Of a stretch of DNA of 30,581 nucleotides, positions 29,033 to 30,581 are shown piece by piece (positions within the stretch are counted from its first letter, which is position 1; each line of letters opens with the position of its first letter). Made by a program: the position numbers and the translations under genes. The notes under the pieces are model-generated. The model searched no databases. It was not told where the DNA came from and saw nothing but the letters and a program-made list of their open reading frames with translations. The DNA lies in NCBI GenBank assembly GCA_033722375.1, contig JAWVZB010000027.1:1-30581 (forward strand). Direction: 5' to 3'. This stretch comes from JAWVZB01 sp033722375 (GTDB lineage: Bacteria > Actinomycetota > Nitriliruptoria > Nitriliruptorales > Nitriliruptoraceae).

Positions 29033-30460
29033 GTGCCCGATCTGCCCAGCGACGCCCGCAGGCCCGACGGCCTCGACGACATCTCGACGGCGATCGCCGA
29101 TCGCGCCGACACCACACGATCTCGGCTGGAGGAGCTGGTGCGGATCCCCTCGATCTCGGCGGACGGCCATGATCCCGCGCCGGTGCGCGACGCCGCCGAA
29201 CGGACCGCCGCCCTGCTCGAGGAGGTCGGACTCGACGAGGTCCGGCTGCTCGAGATCGACGGGGCGCATCCGTACGTCTACGGCGAGTGGCTCGGCGCCG
29301 GCGACGACGCGCCGACCGTGCTGCTCTACGCCCACCACGACGTACAGCCCATCGGCACGCCGGAAGGCTGGAGCTCCGACCCGTTCGAACCGGTCGAGCG
29401 CGATGGGCGGCTCTACGGGCGGGGCGCCGCCGACGACAAGGCCGGCGTGATGGTCCACGTCGCCGCCGTCGAGGCGTGGCTGGCCGAGCGGGGCCAACTC
29501 CCGCTGAACGTCAAGGTGATCATCGAGGGCGAGGAGGAGATCGGCTCGCCGCACCTCTCGCAGTTCCTCGACGAGTACGTGGACCTGCTCCGAGCCGACG
29601 TCATCGTGCTGACGGACCTGCCCAACTGGAAGGTCGGCTGGCCGGCCCTGACCTACGCACTCCGCGGGATGGGCGAGCTGTTCGTCACGGTCCGCACCCT
29701 GGAGCAACCGGTCCACTCCGGCATGTGGGGCGGCCCGATCCCCGACGCGTTCACCGCGACGGTCAAGCTGCTGGCCACCCTCCACGACGACCACGGCCGC
29801 ATCGCCGTGGCCGGGTTCGACGAGGACGTCCGCGAACCGTCGGACACCGAGCACGAGCGCATCGACGGTCTGGACGCCGACCTCGACCAACTCCGGGACG
29901 AGGCGCGGGTGCTGGACGGGGTGGACTGGGTCGGTGGCGACGAGCACTCGGTCCTGGAGCGCATCTGGATGCGGCCGACGATCACGCCGACGGGCATCGA
30001 CGCCCCGACCGTCAAGAACGCCTCGAACACCCTCTTGTCGGAGGTCCGCGTCAAGCTGTCGTGCCGCTTCGCCCCCGGCCAGGACCCGGACCGGGCACTG
30101 AAGGTGCTGGCCGAGCACCTCGAGGACAACGCCCCGTGGGGCGCGACGGTGGAGACGCGCGTGGGTGAGCGCAACGCCGCCTGGGTGACCGACCCCGATG
30201 GGCCGGCGTTCGATGCCGCGTTCGCCGCCATGGGTGCCGCCTACGGCCGCGAGCCCGCGACGATCGGCTGTGGAGGGTCGATCCCGTTCGTGCAGCCGTT
30301 CAGTGATGCCTTCGGCGGGGCGCCGTGCCTCCTCACTGGGATCGAGGATCCACACACGAACGCCCACGGCGACGACGAGTCGCTGCACCTCGAGGACTTC
30401 GTGAAGGCGTGCCTTGCGGAGGCATACCTGTTCGAGGAGCTGGCGACCCGCCTCGGGTGA
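29033..30460 (+). CDS. M20 family metallopeptidase (dipeptidase-like)
   Basis: The 475-residue cytosolic enzyme has the di-zinc M20 motifs: YAHHDVQP at 99-106 (metal His101, Asp103), GRGAADDKAG at 129-138 (bridging Asp134), EGEEEIGS at 165-172 (catalytic Glu168, metal Glu169), and the C-terminal metal His in DPHTNAHGDDESL. The inserted dimerisation domain contains PVHSGMWGGPIPD, typical of carnosinase/CPG2-like dipeptidases. It should cleave dipeptides or N-acyl amino acids; the exact substrate is not readable. The GTG at 29033 has GGGAG five bases upstream. It lies 77 bases after the propeller gene, so it may have its own promoter. Confidence 0.93.
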   Translation: MPDLPSDARRPDGLDDISTAIADRADTTRSRLEELVRIPSISADGHDPAPVRDAAERTAALLEEVGLDEVRLLEIDGAHPYVYGEWLGAGDDAPTVLLYAHHDVQPIGTPEGWSSDPFEPVERDGRLYGRGAADDKAGVMVHVAAVEAWLAERGQLPLNVKVIIEGEEEIGSPHLSQFLDEYVDLLRADVIVLTDLPNWKVGWPALTYALRGMGELFVTVRTLEQPVHSGMWGGPIPDAFTATVKLLATLHDDHGRIAVAGFDEDVREPSDTEHERIDGLDADLDQLRDEARVLDGVDWVGGDEHSVLERIWMRPTITPTGIDAPTVKNASNTLLSEVRVKLSCRFAPGQDPDRALKVLAEHLEDNAPWGATVETRVGERNAAWVTDPDGPAFDAAFAAMGAAYGREPATIGCGGSIPFVQPFSDAFGGAPCLLTGIEDPHTNAHGDDESLHLEDFVKACLAEAYLFEELATRLG

Positions 30461-30469
30461 CGGCCCCGT

Positions 30470-30475
30470 TACCCT
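30470..30475 (+). promoter_or_regulatory. Candidate -10 element for tRNA-Sec
   Basis: TACCCT lies 20 bases before the tRNA 5' end and matches TANNNT. It starts nine bases after the M20 gene ends; no -35 is clear because that region is coding. Confidence 0.35.
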
Positions 30476-30495
30476 TCCGGCGCACGCACGTGCTG

Positions 30496-30581
30496 GGAGG
30501 CGTCTGGGCACCTGGTGGGCCCCGCGGTCTTCAACACCGTTGAGGGGGTGATGAGCCCCCTGGCGGGTTCGATTCCCGTCC
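30496..30581 (+). tRNA. selC: Selenocysteine tRNA, anticodon TCA, 3' end cut by the window
   Basis: The 5' strand GGAGGCGT begins an extended acceptor arm. It is followed by a six-pair D arm with one A-G mismatch (GGGCAC/GGGCCC region), the anticodon stem GCGGT/ACCGT with loop CTTCAAC (anticodon TCA at 30531-30533), a long variable arm with stem AGGGGG/CCCCCT, and a T arm with GGGTTCGATTCCC. TCA anticodon, CTTCAA loop and long extra arm together identify tRNA-Sec, which reads UGA as selenocysteine with SelB. The last bases of the acceptor arm are outside the window. It is on the plus strand after the M20 gene. Confidence 0.93.

Noticed and set aside
1..30495. A selenoprotein gene with an in-frame TGA
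   Set aside because: All recognised genes end at expected family lengths, and I found no homologous continuation after any TGA. The tRNA-Sec partner genes must be elsewhere.
1..30581. CRISPR arrays, insertion sequences, integrases or prophage genes
   Set aside because: No spaced direct repeats, transposase motifs, integrase or phage proteins were found, although two tRNA genes offer possible integration sites.

Overview
The window is high-GC DNA (roughly 70% G+C by eye), with frequent GTG starts, 4-base GTGA/ATGA gene overlaps, a lysine-tailed topoisomerase I, an MFS-Tmk fusion, a DUF1998 helicase and a Tad pilus locus beside a HAD phosphatase. Together these indicate a chromosomal segment of an actinobacterium. 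From memory, the order holB - topA - helicase - tad genes - tadZ/ssd - HAD phosphatase matches the Mycobacterium tuberculosis Rv3644c-Rv3661 neighbourhood. I cannot place the genus; a deep-branching class such as Nitriliruptoria is possible but unproven. I see no phage, IS element or CRISPR array.

Left part (1-11.3 kb). A truncated coiled-coil-type gene ends at 189. A minus-strand run follows: pdxH, tRNA-Thr(CGT), holB, an MFS-thymidylate kinase fusion and topA, in transcription order topA -> tmk -> holB -> tRNA -> pdxH. Divergent from topA are hppA (membrane pyrophosphatase), an unrecognised 502-residue protein with a Rossmann-like motif, and a small three-helix membrane protein.

Middle part (11.3-26.5 kb). 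A methyltransferase and an MrfA/YprA-type helicase diverge from back-to-back promoter-like elements. Then a minus-strand run of thirteen genes stretches from about 25.0 kb down to 14.35 kb. In transcription order these are a compact Tad pilus operon (tadZ, tadA, a fused tadB/C-like gene, Flp pilin, tadE, tadG-like), a class E-type sortase, a branched-chain-amino-acid-type ABC importer (binding protein, LivH, LivM-LivG fusion, degenerate LivF), a secreted fibronectin-III protein, and a small zinc-ribbon protein. The importer is the most unusual coding feature. Its two ATPase domains have lost complementary motifs, so only one composite ATP site can form. A HAD-IB phosphatase diverges from tadZ.

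Right part (26.5-30.6 kb). An 840-base non-coding region holds six DnaA-box-like 9-mers within 239 bases, three of them exact TTGTCCACA. They are followed by three consecutive strong hairpins, although no dnaA or dnaN gene is visible. Beyond it lie an ECF sigma factor overlapping a membrane-anchored WD40/TolB-type protein, an M20 metallopeptidase, and a truncated selenocysteine tRNA (anticodon TCA) at the window edge. That tRNA predicts that the organism makes selenoproteins.
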